Below the pieces are notes generated by a model that was not told the origin of the DNA, made no database searches, and saw only the letters and a program-made list of their open reading frames with translations. This document shows, in pieces, positions 7,511 through 16,986 of a stretch of 64,000 nt of DNA. Position 1 is the stretch's first letter. The number at the start of each line of letters is the position of its first letter. Made by a program: the position numbers and the translations under genes. This stretch comes from Devosia sp. 2618 (GTDB taxonomy: Bacteria; Pseudomonadota; Alphaproteobacteria; Rhizobiales; Devosiaceae), in NCBI RefSeq assembly GCF_040546815.1, contig NZ_JBEPOO010000001.1, positions 2,480,001 to 2,544,000 of the forward strand, given 5' to 3'.

Positions 7511-8554
7511 TTAGCCGAACAACCAGCCGCTCTTGAACTTGTAGAACACGTGCAGGCCGATCTGGGTGACCCGGTTCATACGGGGCGCCCAGGCGGGGCG
7601 CACATATGTCGCGTGGTAGTGCGTCGCGTCGCCGACTTCGGTCAGATAAAGCTCGCCATTGGTGAATTTCTTGGAGATGTCCTCGGCCTGCGCCCAGGAT
7701 GCGCGGTCGTTGATGGTGTCGGGGATACCATCGCAGGCAAACGAGAACTGGCAGGCATTGCGGCGATGCTGGTTCTGATAGACGACGCCGCAAATGGTGT
7801 TGGGATAACGGTGATCCTTGACGCGGTTGAGCACAACCTGCGCCACCGCAACCTGGCCGCGATAGCTTTCGCCACGGGCTTCAAAATAGATCGCTGTCGC
7901 CAGGCACCACAATTCCTTGTCGGACACCGACATGGCATTGCCGGTGACATAGCCATCGGAAATCGGGGCATTGGCGCGGGCATAAGCCAATTGCTCGGAC
8001 GCTAGAGCCGGCAGCGGCGTCTGCATCGATGGCGCGATACCAGCGATTGCGTCGAGTGCGGCAGCCGTTGCCGGATTGATCGAGGCCAGCGACATGCGCG
8101 GGCCGATCTCGACATCGCCGGTGGCGCCGGTTCCGATAGCGGCAATCTGGGACTGGCCGAGGCCAATCGCATCGGCGGGGATACCGCGCAGGGTGGCAAG
8201 TTGCAGGCGCGCTTCATCGAAGCTGCGCGACATGGCAACCACGTCGACCGGCGGTCGCAAACGGTCGGTCTTTTCGGCGCGGTTGGGGCCGTTAAAGCTT
8301 GATGTTTCAAACAGATGATCGACCGAACCGGTGATCACCGGATCGACGCCTGAATAGCTGAGGCTGGCGGAAACGAGGTTGATGTTGGCTGGCAGGCCGT
8401 CGGACAGATCGCCTGCGGGGCCGACAGCACCGCTGGTCAGACCTGCATAGCCAAGGCCGCCAATGATCCCGACCACCAACAGCTTGGTGAAGGAATGCCG
8501 GCGACGAACCGCTCTAACCGGACGCAACTGCGCCGGCCGGTGTGGATGGGCCAT
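7511..8554 (-). CDS. Cell wall hydrolase (SleB-like, Hydrolase_2 family)
   Basis: 347 residues. The N-terminus is basic (MAHPHRPAQLRPVRAVRRRHS) and followed by one membrane segment (FTKLLVVGIIGGLGYAGL), so it is probably anchored in the inner membrane with the domain in the periplasm. The C-terminal catalytic domain has LWCLATAIYFEARGES, with the conserved Glu, then VAVAQVVLNRVKDHRYPNT, CGVVYQNQ and CQFSFACDG, the hallmark order of the SleB-like lytic glycosylase family that cleaves peptidoglycan. The long linker in between (about residues 40-215) looks disordered. A TTAACCAT half-site lies upstream at 8683. Confidence 0.88.
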   Translation of the reverse strand: MAHPHRPAQLRPVRAVRRRHSFTKLLVVGIIGGLGYAGLTSGAVGPAGDLSDGLPANINLVSASLSYSGVDPVITGSVDHLFETSSFNGPNRAEKTDRLRPPVDVVAMSRSFDEARLQLATLRGIPADAIGLGQSQIAAIGTGATGDVEIGPRMSLASINPATAAALDAIAGIAPSMQTPLPALASEQLAYARANAPISDGYVTGNAMSVSDKELWCLATAIYFEARGESYRGQVAVAQVVLNRVKDHRYPNTICGVVYQNQHRRNACQFSFACDGIPDTINDRASWAQAEDISKKFTNGELYLTEVGDATHYHATYVRPAWAPRMNRVTQIGLHVFYKFKSGWLFG

Positions 8555-8682
8555 GAATGCTTACTCAACGCTTACGCAACAAAACAACTGATCGGCGAAA
8601 GTGACGCTAGAATGCCGACATCTGTAATGATGTCTTATTAGGGTTAGCAGCGAGTAAACGGGCAATACGGCGCAGCAATGAG

Positions 8683-8690
8683 TTAACCAT
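8683..8690 (+). promoter_or_regulatory. TTAACCAT half-site, possible CtrA site
   Basis: Exact match to the CtrA half-site TTAACCAT in the 259-base gap upstream of the cell wall hydrolase, 129 bases from its start codon. An eight-base match can arise by chance, and I see nothing else in this gap except a GGGTTAG near 8641. Confidence 0.25.
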
Positions 8691-8813
8691 GGCGCGCATC
8701 AGGCAGCATTGTGGACGGCCGATTTGCCGCAGTTGAGCGGTATCGACCGTCCCATAGTGCAACTGGACGGAAAGGCTGTTCTTGAATGGGACAGCGCGAT
8801 TGTGGGCTGTTGG

Positions 8814-9368
8814 TTACCCGCAGGCGGCAACGACCGGCGCGACGTCCTGCACGAAGCCCTGCACCTGGAAGCGGACCGACAGCGAGCGCGAATTGACCGG
8901 CGTGACGCGAACCGTAAGGTTGGTCGCCCCGGCAAGACCATCAAGGAAAGACGCTGAATCTGCGGTCGTATTGAGCAGGATCGCGGTGTTTTCAGGGTTC
9001 ACAGGCAGCGTGCGGCTGCGGCCGGCCTGCAGGTCGTATTGCAGGGTTATGCCCGCATCGCGGCCCAGCGCCGACATGGTGTTGCCCGCAAAACCGAAGG
9101 CGACGCGCAGAACGCCGGCTTCGCACATCACGGTGATGGTAGCAGGCGCACGACCGGTTGGGCGGGCGGGGATAAGCTGTTCGGACTCCAGCACGACGCG
9201 GATGGTATCGGCATCAGCATCTGGCCCCAGGAACAGGGCGTCGTAGCAGGCAAGACGTTCGGTGTCGGCGGCGAGCGTGACGCATTGGGCGAGGCCCGAT
9301 TGAGCCATGACGGCGTGAGAGGGCATTGCGAAAAGCGGCAAGAGCGCCAGAACCGGCAAAAATTTCAC
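8814..9368 (-). CDS. Hypothetical exported protein with LACYD motif
   Basis: 184 residues with a signal peptide, MKFLPVLALLPLFAMPSHAVMAQ. The mature N-terminus, GLAQCVTLAADTERLACYDALF, places two cysteines about a dozen residues apart with a RLACYD signature. That motif is seen in small exported proteins, including VasI/TagO-type proteins associated with type VI secretion, but no secretion genes are nearby. The rest is beta-rich (ATITVMCEAGVLRVAFGFAGN, TNLTVRVTPVNSRSLSVRFQVQGF) with further cysteines. The function is unknown. It may be in one transcript downstream of the PPDK-like gene, with a 74-base gap. Confidence 0.7.
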   Translation of the reverse strand: MKFLPVLALLPLFAMPSHAVMAQSGLAQCVTLAADTERLACYDALFLGPDADADTIRVVLESEQLIPARPTGRAPATITVMCEAGVLRVAFGFAGNTMSALGRDAGITLQYDLQAGRSRTLPVNPENTAILLNTTADSASFLDGLAGATNLTVRVTPVNSRSLSVRFQVQGFVQDVAPVVAACG

Positions 9369-9442
9369 GTCGGTGTGTTCCTATCCCTGTTGCTGGTGAC
9401 GCCCAGCATCGTCCCCTTCATATGGGGATTGTTGGCTGACAT

Positions 9443-11725
9443 TTAAGCAGAAGCTTGCGCCAAGGTCAGCCTTGCGATGGGGACACGATAGGGTGAGCAG
9501 CTCACATAGTCGACGCCTAGCCCCGCAAAGAACTTCAAAGAAGCGGGATCACCGGCATGTTCGCCGCAAATACCGATCTTGAGGGCCGGATTGGCGGCCC
9601 TGCCCCGTGCCACAGCGATGGATATCATTTCGCCCACGCCCTTTTCGTCGATGGTGACGAAGGGGTCGCGTTCATAGATCCCCTTGCGCTGATAGGAAGC
9701 GAGGAATGTCGGCGCGTCATCGCGGGAAATACCGAAGGTGGTCTGCGTCAGATCGTTGGTACCGAAGGAGAAGAAATCGACCATCTGGGCGATGTCCCCT
9801 GCCCGTAGGCAGGCACGCGGCAGCTCGATCATGGTGCCGAACGAGAATTTGACCCGGTCGGTACGAAGCAGGCCCGAATAGGCGGCGATGTCATAGACGC
9901 GCTCGCGCACCCAGGCGACTTCACTGGCCGTCGAGACGAATGGCACCATGACCTCCACCGAAACCGGCTCGGTCTGAGTTTCGCTGGCGGCCCGCACACC
10001 GGCCATCACCGCCTGCATCTGCATCTGCAGCATCTCGGGATAAGTGATGGCGAGACGGACACCGCGATGGCCAAGCATCGGATTGACCTCGGCAACGCGA
10101 TCGAGATGCTGTCGCAAAGCCCGGACGGCAAGCCCAAGCGAGGCCGCGGTTTCCTCGATTTCCTCGTCGCTACGCGGCAGGAATTCGTGCAGCGGCGGAT
10201 CGAACAGTCGCACCGTAACCGGCTTGCCGTTCATGGTCGAGAACAGCGCCGAATAGTCGCCGGTCTGGTAGTCGACGAGGCCGTTGATGGCGCGATTTCG
10301 GTCGTCTTCGTCCTCGCTGAGGATAACCCGGCGCAGCGCCACCATGCGTTCGGGCGAAAAGAACATGTGCTCGGAACGCGCCAGACCAATGCCTTCTGCG
10401 CCAAAGCTGAGTGCGGTCAGAGCAGAATCGACGGTTTCGGCATTGGTGCGGACGGAGATCTTGCGGCTGGCATCGGACCAGCCGAGCAGTGTGCTGATGG
10501 CGCCGCCAATGTGAGGCTGGGCCAGCGGCAAAGTGCCGGCATAGACTGAGCCATCACTGCCATCGATGGTCAGGCGGTCACCAGTGCGGAACTCGCGATC
10601 ACCGATGCGGCAGACCATTTCGGCGGTATCGACCGAAAGGGTGCGCACGCCAGCAACGCAGGGCTTTCCGGTGATGCGGGCGATCACGCCGGCATGGCTC
10701 GACATACCGCCGCGCGCGGTCAGAATGCCGGTCGCGGCCTTCATGCCCTCGATATCGGCTGGGCCGGTTTCGTTGACGACCAAAATGCAGTGCTTGCCGC
10801 GCGCCCGCAGCCGAGCCGCATCGTCGGGATTGAACACGATGACGCCACTGGCGGCGCCGGGCGAAACGCCAAGGCCGGTCGCAATAGGTGCGGCGCCCTC
10901 GGCGGATTTGAGGCGTGGGTGCAGCAATTGCACGAGCCGGGTCGGATCAACGCGCGTGACGGCGTTTTGCGGCGTCCAGACCTTGCGATTGACGCGATCC
11001 ACCGCCGCTTCAAGTTCAGCCGCAGCCGAAACCTGAACGGGCCGCGCCGACAGAAAAAGCACCTGGCCACGCTTGATGGCGACGAGGCAGTTCATGTGCC
11101 GACCGGCCTTGGCGTCGAGCAGATTGACCAGCGCGTCGATACGCTCGGACATGCGCGGCAGCGGCGCGCCATTGACTGGCGACGGGCCCAGCGTACCTGT
11201 TGTGGCATTGCGCGTTAGGAACTGATCGATTTCGCCATCGGCGGCGGCCTGAACCAGCACGATCTGGCGACCACGATCTTCGTCGGCGCGTGCCGTCCAA
11301 CCTTGGCCAAATCCATAGCTATCGAACGCCGCCTTGATCGCCTTGGCGAGCGCGCGGGTCGGATCGACAGAATCTTCGGGATTGGTAGGCGCGGTGATAC
11401 CCATCTTGGCGGGCATAAGTCCGCCATTGTGCGTGGCTGCGGACGTACGCACTGCCAACAGCGGCGGCTCGTTGTCCTTGCCGACCAGCTTATAGAGGCA
11501 GGCGACCCAATGGGTGCGCAGGCGGACGTCCTTGCGGGCCCGTTCGCCCTGCAGGGCTTCCCACGCCGCACGGGTCAAGGCGATGGTCGGAACGGTGGGG
11601 AAACCGGCCTCGGCGACGCGGAAAATCCAGCGCGCCTTGCCGCTCAGCAGCTTGAGCTGACTGGCGGACAGGTTCGCCTTCCCCATGGCTGGGGCGATCG
11701 CGAACATTTCCTGAGCCAAACTCAC
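9443..11725 (-). CDS. Pyruvate phosphate dikinase-like protein with degraded ATP-binding part
   Basis: 760 residues; a typical PPDK is about 870-900. The phosphohistidine domain is intact (TARGGMSSHAGVIARITGKPCVAG, His344), as is the PEP/pyruvate barrel: GLARSEHMFF, VRLFDPPLHEFLP, GTMIELPRA, SFGTNDLTQTTFGISRDDA and the catalytic CGEHAGDP near the end. The N-terminal ATP-grasp region is short, and at the spot where PPDK has an acidic metal ligand and QTR it reads MNCLVAIKRGQVLFLSARP. So ATP binding is doubtful. A GTG start at 11725 with AAGGA seven bases upstream fits better than the further-upstream TTG-type and ATG codons, which would overlap the ispH promoter. The gene is divergent from ispH. 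It may be a PPDK paralogue with another phosphate source or a regulatory role. Confidence 0.8.
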   Translation of the reverse strand: MSLAQEMFAIAPAMGKANLSASQLKLLSGKARWIFRVAEAGFPTVPTIALTRAAWEALQGERARKDVRLRTHWVACLYKLVGKDNEPPLLAVRTSAATHNGGLMPAKMGITAPTNPEDSVDPTRALAKAIKAAFDSYGFGQGWTARADEDRGRQIVLVQAAADGEIDQFLTRNATTGTLGPSPVNGAPLPRMSERIDALVNLLDAKAGRHMNCLVAIKRGQVLFLSARPVQVSAAAELEAAVDRVNRKVWTPQNAVTRVDPTRLVQLLHPRLKSAEGAAPIATGLGVSPGAASGVIVFNPDDAARLRARGKHCILVVNETGPADIEGMKAATGILTARGGMSSHAGVIARITGKPCVAGVRTLSVDTAEMVCRIGDREFRTGDRLTIDGSDGSVYAGTLPLAQPHIGGAISTLLGWSDASRKISVRTNAETVDSALTALSFGAEGIGLARSEHMFFSPERMVALRRVILSEDEDDRNRAINGLVDYQTGDYSALFSTMNGKPVTVRLFDPPLHEFLPRSDEEIEETAASLGLAVRALRQHLDRVAEVNPMLGHRGVRLAITYPEMLQMQMQAVMAGVRAASETQTEPVSVEVMVPFVSTASEVAWVRERVYDIAAYSGLLRTDRVKFSFGTMIELPRACLRAGDIAQMVDFFSFGTNDLTQTTFGISRDDAPTFLASYQRKGIYERDPFVTIDEKGVGEMISIAVARGRAANPALKIGICGEHAGDPASLKFFAGLGVDYVSCSPYRVPIARLTLAQASA

Positions 11726-11825
11726 CGTTAAGTCCTTGCCATAATTGCAAATGCATAATGCCTGTGCGGCTAGGCCGCTGCAACAAGACTTGACTTGCTG
11801 CGACGACGAAAGCATCTCATCTCAT

Positions 11826-12797
11826 ATGGAAAAGCGGCCACAACTAGACATTCTGCTCTGTGCCCCTCGCGGATTTTGCGCGGGCGTCGATCGAGCCATC
11901 CAGATTGTTGAGCTTGCGCTCGAAAAATACGGCGCGCCGGTCTATGTGCGCCACGCCATCGTGCACAACAAATACGTGGTCGATGGCCTGCGCGACAAGG
12001 GCGCAATCTTTGTCGAAGAGCTGAGCGAAATCCCGGAAACCGGCGCTCCTGTGGTGTTCTCGGCGCATGGCGTGCCCAAGTCAGTGCCAGCTGATGCCAA
12101 GAGCCGCAACATGTTCTTCCTCGATGCAACCTGCCCGCTCGTGAGCAAGGTGCATGTGGAAGCGCAGCGCCATTTTGCCGAGGGTCACGAAATCGTGCTG
12201 ATCGGCCATAAGGGTCACCCCGAAGTGGTTGGCACGATGGGGCAATTGCCGCCCGGCGCCATCACGCTGGTCGAAACCGTGGCCGACGCGCTGGTGTTTG
12301 AACCGAAGGACCCGCTGACGCTGGCCTTTGTGACGCAGACCACGCTGTCGGTGGACGACACCCGCGAAATCGTCGGCGCGCTGAAGGGCCGGTTCCCGGC
12401 CATCAACGGTCCGCATAAGGAAGACATCTGCTACGCCACGACAAACCGGCAGGAGGCCATCAAGGCCGTAGCGCCTGAGGTTGATGCGATGATCGTGGTG
12501 GGTTCGTCAAATTCGTCGAACTCGCTGCGTCTGGTGGAAGTCGCCGAACGCGCCGGCTGCAAGGTTTCCATGCTGGTCGACCGTGCCGCCGAGATCGATT
12601 GGTCGCGGCTCGAAGGCATCAAGACACTGGGCGTTTCAGCGGGTGCTTCGGCTCCCGAAAAGCTGGTCGATGAAGTGATCGAGGCCTTTGCGCAGCGCTA
12701 CGACATCAAGGTCGAGGCCCGTGTGACGGCCAAGGAAAACATCGCCTTCAACATTCCCCGCGAGCTGCGCACCATCGAAGCTGCCGTCTCTCGCTAA
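11826..12797 (+). CDS. ispH: 4-hydroxy-3-methylbut-2-enyl diphosphate reductase
   Basis: 323 residues. IspH makes IPP and DMAPP in the last step of the MEP isoprenoid pathway using a 4Fe-4S cluster. The three cluster cysteines are in [16 protein letters not shown] (first Cys), [11 protein letters not shown] and [12 protein letters not shown]. Substrate-binding motifs [19 protein letters not shown] and GSSNSSNS are present. The ATG at 11826 is chosen because an upstream extension to 11745 is Cys- and Ser-rich and unlike the family. ispE at 24289 and the polyprenyl synthase at 23176 belong to the same broader pathway. rnhA follows after 67 bases. Confidence 0.95.
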   Translation: MEKRPQLDILLCAPRGFCAGVDRAIQIVELALEKYGAPVYVRHAIVHNKYVVDGLRDKGAIFVEELSEIPETGAPVVFSAHGVPKSVPADAKSRNMFFLDATCPLVSKVHVEAQRHFAEGHEIVLIGHKGHPEVVGTMGQLPPGAITLVETVADALVFEPKDPLTLAFVTQTTLSVDDTREIVGALKGRFPAINGPHKEDICYATTNRQEAIKAVAPEVDAMIVVGSSNSSNSLRLVEVAERAGCKVSMLVDRAAEIDWSRLEGIKTLGVSAGASAPEKLVDEVIEAFAQRYDIKVEARVTAKENIAFNIPRELRTIEAAVSR

Positions 12798-12864
12798 TCG
12801 ACTTATCCCCGCGCATGTCCGCCTGCAGTAAGCTGTGGCCGTCGCGACGACTTGGAATTTGCTC

Positions 12865-13308
12865 ATGACCGACACCGTCATCATCCACACCGACGGCGCA
12901 TGCTCGGGCAATCCGGGGCCCGGCGGATGGGGCGCGATTTTGCAGTATGGGGATAAGTCCAAGGAGCTCAAGGGCGGCGAGGCACTGACCACCAACAACA
13001 AGATGGAGCTGACCGCCGCCATCGAAGCGCTCAACGCGTTGACCCGGCCCTGCACCATCGAGCTCCATACCGACAGCCAATACGTCAAGAACGGCGTCCA
13101 AAGCTGGATGCATGGCTGGAAGAAGAACGGCTGGAAGACCGCCGACAAGAAGCCGGTCAAGAATGTCGAGCTATGGCAGGCACTGGACGAAGCCACCAAG
13201 CGCCATCAGGTATCGTGGCACTGGGTGAAGGGCCATGCCGGGCATGATCTCAACGAGCGCGCCGATGAGTTGGCGCGTGAAGGCATGGCGCCGTTTAAGG
13301 GGCGGTGA
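12865..13308 (+). CDS. rnhA: Ribonuclease HI
   Basis: 147 residues from ATG 12865; a GTG at 12835 would add ten residues. The DEDD catalytic set is visible: Asp in [21 protein letters not shown], Glu in [13 protein letters not shown], Asp in [11 protein letters not shown] and Asp in [11 protein letters not shown], with the conserved His in [13 protein letters not shown]. It removes RNA from RNA-DNA hybrids. In several Hyphomicrobiales thrB lies between ispH and rnhA, but here only 67 bases separate them. A family A repeat begins nine bases after the stop. Confidence 0.95.
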   Translation: MTDTVIIHTDGACSGNPGPGGWGAILQYGDKSKELKGGEALTTNNKMELTAAIEALNALTRPCTIELHTDSQYVKNGVQSWMHGWKKNGWKTADKKPVKNVELWQALDEATKRHQVSWHWVKGHAGHDLNERADELAREGMAPFKGR

Positions 13309-13316
13309 TTTTGGAG

Positions 13317-13465
13317 CACGCCCTCGTGGTTCGAGGGTCGCTGCGCTCCCACCTCACCATGAGGGCTACTGGAACATTGAGCCAGAAGTAGCCTTCAAGA
13401 TTGAGCTAAAAGTACCCCTCATGGTGAGGTGCGAATTCTTACGAGCCTCGAACCACGAGGGCGTG
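13317..13465. repeat. Family A palindromic intergenic repeat, copy 2
   Basis: Terminal arms CACGCCCTCGTGGTTCGAGG at 13317-13336 and its exact reverse complement at 13446-13465, a perfect 20-base inverted repeat. A nested pair, ACCTCACCATGAGG and CCTCATGGTGAGGT, lies inside. Two related stretches in the centre, AGTAGCC.TCAAGATTGAGC and AGCCAGAAGTAGCC, make this copy longer than the others. It fills the gap between rnhA and the convergent DUF808 gene. Confidence 0.88.
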
Positions 13466-13468
13466 GCA

Positions 13469-14449
13469 CTAGGCCCGCTTGGGCAAAACGCCCTTGATCG
13501 CCTTCCACGCTGGCGCGATGAGATAGCCCGCCACCGGGATCATCAAAAACCCGAAGGCCAGCCCGCCGATACCGTCGATCAGCGCCGTCATGGCCCATCC
13601 GGCGAATCCACCGATGGATGGCACCAGATGCGCAGCCCATTCGGCAGCCGCTTCGACGATGTGTTCGGGGCCGGTGATACCGAAGCTCACCAGACCATGG
13701 GCGAGGATGCCGCCACCGACCCAGATCATGGCGGCCGTGCCGACAACGCCAAGCACCTGCATGAACACGGGCATGCCTTTGACCAGCCCGCGACCTATCG
13801 CGCGGCCAGTATGGGTGCGACCGTTTTTGGCGAGCCACAACCCGGCATCATCGGCCTTTACGATCAGCGCCACACCACCATAAACGACTAGCGTAATCCC
13901 GATACCGACGATGGCCAGAATGATGGCGCGGGTCCAAATATCGGGCGCTTCGATAGCAGCCAACGCGATGGTCATGATCTCGGCCGAGAGAATGAAATCT
14001 GTCTTGATCGCGCCGGAAACCTTTTCCTCCTCAAGCGTCACCGCATTGAGGGCAGCAGGCTCCAGCGAGGCTTCATGCGCCTCGGCGTCATGCGGACGCA
14101 AGGCGTGGAAGACCTTTTCGGCCCCCTCATAGCAGAGATAGGCGCCGCCGATCATCAGCAGTGGCGTGATGGCCCAGGGCAGGAAAAAGCTCAGGATCAG
14201 CGCTGCAGGCAGCAGGAAGATCAGCTTGTTCTTGATAGAGCCCCAGGCGATCTTGCCGACGATGGGCAGTTCGCGGTCAGCAGTAAAACCGTCGACATAA
14301 CGCGGAGTCACCGCCGCATCGTCGATCACTGCGCCGGCGGCTTTGACACCGGCCTTGGCCGCCTGCCCCGCAATATCGTCGAGCGACGCCGCCGCCACTT
14401 TTACCAGCCCAGCAACATCATCGAGCAACGCAAGCAAGCCAACGCTCAT
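13469..14449 (-). CDS. DUF808 family inner membrane protein (YedI-like)
   Basis: 326 residues. It begins MSVGLLALLDDVAGLVKVAAASLDDIAGQAAKAG, the typical N-terminus of DUF808/YedI proteins, followed by DDAAVTPRYVDGFTADRELPIVGKIAWGS and several membrane segments (LIFLLPAALILSFFLPWAITPLLMIGGAYLCYEG, AIILAIVGIGITLVVYGGVALIV, GVVGTAAMIWVGGGILAHGLV and a C-terminal one). The family is widespread and its function unknown. The gene is intact and stands alone between rnhA, with which it converges, and a divergent small exported protein. Confidence 0.88.
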   Translation of the reverse strand: MSVGLLALLDDVAGLVKVAAASLDDIAGQAAKAGVKAAGAVIDDAAVTPRYVDGFTADRELPIVGKIAWGSIKNKLIFLLPAALILSFFLPWAITPLLMIGGAYLCYEGAEKVFHALRPHDAEAHEASLEPAALNAVTLEEEKVSGAIKTDFILSAEIMTIALAAIEAPDIWTRAIILAIVGIGITLVVYGGVALIVKADDAGLWLAKNGRTHTGRAIGRGLVKGMPVFMQVLGVVGTAAMIWVGGGILAHGLVSFGITGPEHIVEAAAEWAAHLVPSIGGFAGWAMTALIDGIGGLAFGFLMIPVAGYLIAPAWKAIKGVLPKRA

Positions 14450-14514
14450 GGATTTTTCCTTTGGTCGCGCCAGATTGATTTTGCATTGGGCGTGGCGAAG
14501 CGCAACATCTGGTG

Positions 14515-14853
14515 ATGATCAAACCATTTGTCATCGGCCTCGCTGCCCTCGCGCTGACAACACTGCCAGCGCTGGCCCAGTTCCCGCCGCCGGGAATTTA
14601 TCAATGTGTCGACATGAGCGGCCGAGCGTTTGGCACGCTGACGCTACTGGTCGCGGGCGACTATGATTTCCAGAGCAAGGTCACTTTGGGTGGCACAGGC
14701 CAGGTGGCCTCATCCGGCAACAGCGTCTCGGCCGTCAGCGGCCCGCTGGCCGATATCGACCTTAAGGGCAGCTTCACGACCGAGGCAAATGGCGAAGCTT
14801 CGTTCATGTTCACCACCACGCTTGGCAGCGTGCTATGCGCGCTGCCGGCGTGA
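14515..14853 (+). CDS. Small hypothetical exported protein
   Basis: 112 residues with a signal peptide, MIKPFVIGLAALALTTLPALAQ, and cleavage after ALA. The mature part starts FPPPGIYQCVDMSGRAFGTLTLLVAGDYDF and is glycine- and serine-rich beta sequence with two cysteines, one at each end (YQC, VLCALPA), which could form a disulfide. I do not recognise a family. A GTG at 14512 directly precedes the ATG and could also start translation. It is convergent with glyS, and a family A fragment lies in the short gap. Confidence 0.7.
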   Translation: MIKPFVIGLAALALTTLPALAQFPPPGIYQCVDMSGRAFGTLTLLVAGDYDFQSKVTLGGTGQVASSGNSVSAVSGPLADIDLKGSFTTEANGEASFMFTTTLGSVLCALPA

Positions 14854-14855
14854 GA

Positions 14856-14884
14856 CCTCGTGGTTCGACAAGCTCACCACAGGG
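14856..14884. repeat. Family A-related fragment
   Basis: CCTCGTGGTTCGACAAGCTC followed by ACCACAGGG. It shares the first 13 bases of the family A arm and then forms a shorter hairpin of its own (CCTCGTGGT with ACCACAGGG). It lies in the 42-base gap between two convergent genes and may serve as a 3' hairpin. Confidence 0.55.
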
Positions 14885-14895
14885 TCGACTTTTAG

Positions 14896-16920
14896 CTAGC
14901 CGGCCACCTTCGAGAAGTCGGCAACCAGATGCATCGTGTCGCGCAGTCGGGCCAGAAGGTTCAGGCGATTGATGCGAACGACCGGGTCGGCGTCGTTGAC
15001 CAGAACGGCGGTGAAGAACGCATCGACCGGGGCGCGGAGGGTGGCGAGTTCGGCCATGGCGCCCTTGTAGTCGTTCGCAGCGACATGGCTTGAAACAGCG
15101 GCATGAACGGCATCGACGGCGATGGCCAAGGCGGTCTCTTCCGGCAGTTTCAGCGCATCCTGATCGACAGTGCCGGAGAACGGCTTGCCGTCCTTCTTTT
15201 CCTCGGCAGCAAGGATGTTGGCGCCGCGCTTGTAGCCGGCCAGCAGGTTCTGACCGTCAGCCGACGACAGCAGCGCCGAAAGCGCCTCGGCGCGCTGGGT
15301 GACCTGCAGGATGTCATTGCTGTCGGTGGAGATCACCGCATCCACCAGATCGTGGCGAGCACCAGCGTCGCGCAGGGAAACCTTGAGGCGATCGTGGAAG
15401 AAGGCCAGCAGGTCGGGCTCCACCTGAAGCGGCAGCTTGAGGTTGTTTTCCGAGATGATGCGGATGACGCCCAGCGCAGCACGGCGCAGGGCGAAGGGGT
15501 CGCGCGAGCCGGTGGGCTTTTCGTCGATGGCCCAGAAGCCGGTCAACAGGTCGAGCTTGTCGGCCAGCGCAACTGCAATCGAGGTTGGCTCGGTGGGCAC
15601 GCGATCGGTGGGGCCGAGCGGCTTATAGTGCATTTCGACGGCCGTCGCGATGTCGGCTGGCTCGCCCTGTGCGGCGGCATAATAGCGGCCCATCAGGCCC
15701 TGCAGTTCGGGGAATTCCCCGACCATGCCGGTGGTCAAATCGGCCTTGGCGAGCATGGCGGCGCGCTTGGCGCGTTCTGGATCGGCACCGACCTGCGGGG
15801 CGATTTCGGCGGCGAGCTTGACCAGGCGTTCAACACGGGCGAACTGGCTGCCGAGCTTGGCATGGAAGACGGTTTCTTCAAGCTTGGGCAGGCCATGCTC
15901 GAGCGGCAGCGCCAGGTCACCATCGTAGAAGAACACGGCATCGCTCAAGCGGGCGCGAATGACGCGCTCATTGCCGGCGGTGATCACCGCGCCGCCATCG
16001 GTGGCCTCGGTATTGGCCGTGATGATGAAGTTGGGCGCCAGCTTGCCATTGGCATCGCGCAGGCAGAAGCATTTCTGATTGGCGCGAATGGTGGCGATGA
16101 TGACTTCTTCGGGCAGGCGCAGGAAATCGGGATCGAACGAGCCCATCATGACCACCGGCCATTCGACAAGCCCTGCGACTTCCTCGAGCAGGCCTTCGTC
16201 ATTGATGACGGTCAGACCCTGCGCAAAGGCCAACTGCTCTGCATCGGTCTTGATAATGTCCTTGCGGCGGTCGATGTCGAGCACGACCTTGGCGCGTTCA
16301 AGCGCTGCCACATAGTCGTCAAAGCGGCGTACCCGGATTGGCTCTGGCGCGAGGAAACGGTGGCCGTAGGTGGTCTGGCCAGAGGACACCTGATTGGTGC
16401 CGAATGGGATAACGACCGGCTCTTCGTTTTCAGCTCCGAAAGTGGCGGTGATGGCGCGTAGCGGGCGGACCCAGTTGAAGCTGCCATTGCCCCAGCGCAT
16501 CGACTTGGCCCATGGGAAATCGGTCAGGATCTTTGGCAGAATGCCCGACAGCAGCTCGACCGCTTCGGCACCGGGTTTGTTGATATGGGCGACGTAGAAA
16601 TCGCCCTTTTTCGGATCGCTTTCGACCTTGGCCTGGTAAATTGAGCTTAGCCCGGCCGCGCGCAGGAAGCCGTCGATGGCGGGCTGTGGCGCGCCAACCT
16701 TGGGGCCCTTCTTTTCTTCGCGCGTATCGGGCGAGCGAGCCGGCAGGCCGGTCACGGTCAGCGCCAGACGGCGCGGCGTGACAAATGCCTTGGCGCCTTC
16801 ATAGACCAGACCCGCATCCACCAGAGCGTTGGTGACCGCTTTTCTGAGATCATCGGCAGCACGACGCTGGAAGCGGGCCGGGATTTCCTCGGAGAAGAGT
16901 TCAAGCAGCAGTTCGGGCAT
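14896..16920 (-). CDS. glyS: Glycyl-tRNA synthetase beta subunit
   Basis: 674 residues, starting [18 protein letters not shown], the characteristic GlyS N-terminus. The body contains [55 protein letters not shown] and [15 protein letters not shown], and ends with the DALR-like anticodon-binding region ([27 protein letters not shown]). It pairs with GlyQ (20201-21124) in the alpha2-beta2 bacterial glycyl-tRNA synthetase. The two genes run in the same direction but are separated by DUF2207, lemA and an oppositely oriented rnk-like gene. Confidence 0.95.
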   Translation of the reverse strand: MPELLLELFSEEIPARFQRRAADDLRKAVTNALVDAGLVYEGAKAFVTPRRLALTVTGLPARSPDTREEKKGPKVGAPQPAIDGFLRAAGLSSIYQAKVESDPKKGDFYVAHINKPGAEAVELLSGILPKILTDFPWAKSMRWGNGSFNWVRPLRAITATFGAENEEPVVIPFGTNQVSSGQTTYGHRFLAPEPIRVRRFDDYVAALERAKVVLDIDRRKDIIKTDAEQLAFAQGLTVINDEGLLEEVAGLVEWPVVMMGSFDPDFLRLPEEVIIATIRANQKCFCLRDANGKLAPNFIITANTEATDGGAVITAGNERVIRARLSDAVFFYDGDLALPLEHGLPKLEETVFHAKLGSQFARVERLVKLAAEIAPQVGADPERAKRAAMLAKADLTTGMVGEFPELQGLMGRYYAAAQGEPADIATAVEMHYKPLGPTDRVPTEPTSIAVALADKLDLLTGFWAIDEKPTGSRDPFALRRAALGVIRIISENNLKLPLQVEPDLLAFFHDRLKVSLRDAGARHDLVDAVISTDSNDILQVTQRAEALSALLSSADGQNLLAGYKRGANILAAEEKKDGKPFSGTVDQDALKLPEETALAIAVDAVHAAVSSHVAANDYKGAMAELATLRAPVDAFFTAVLVNDADPVVRINRLNLLARLRDTMHLVADFSKVAG

Positions 16921-16986
16921 AGCAATACCAAGGGTTAGAAAGCGCGGTTTTGCTTAGCTTGGGGAAGGCGCGATGTCTATTGGCGA

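Noticed and set aside
14856..14884. A further full copy of the family A repeat
   Set aside because: Only 13 bases of the arm match; listed as a fragment instead.
15103..16461. A 452-codon plus-strand frame opposite glyS
   Set aside because: Shadow of glyS; no ribosome site or family features.
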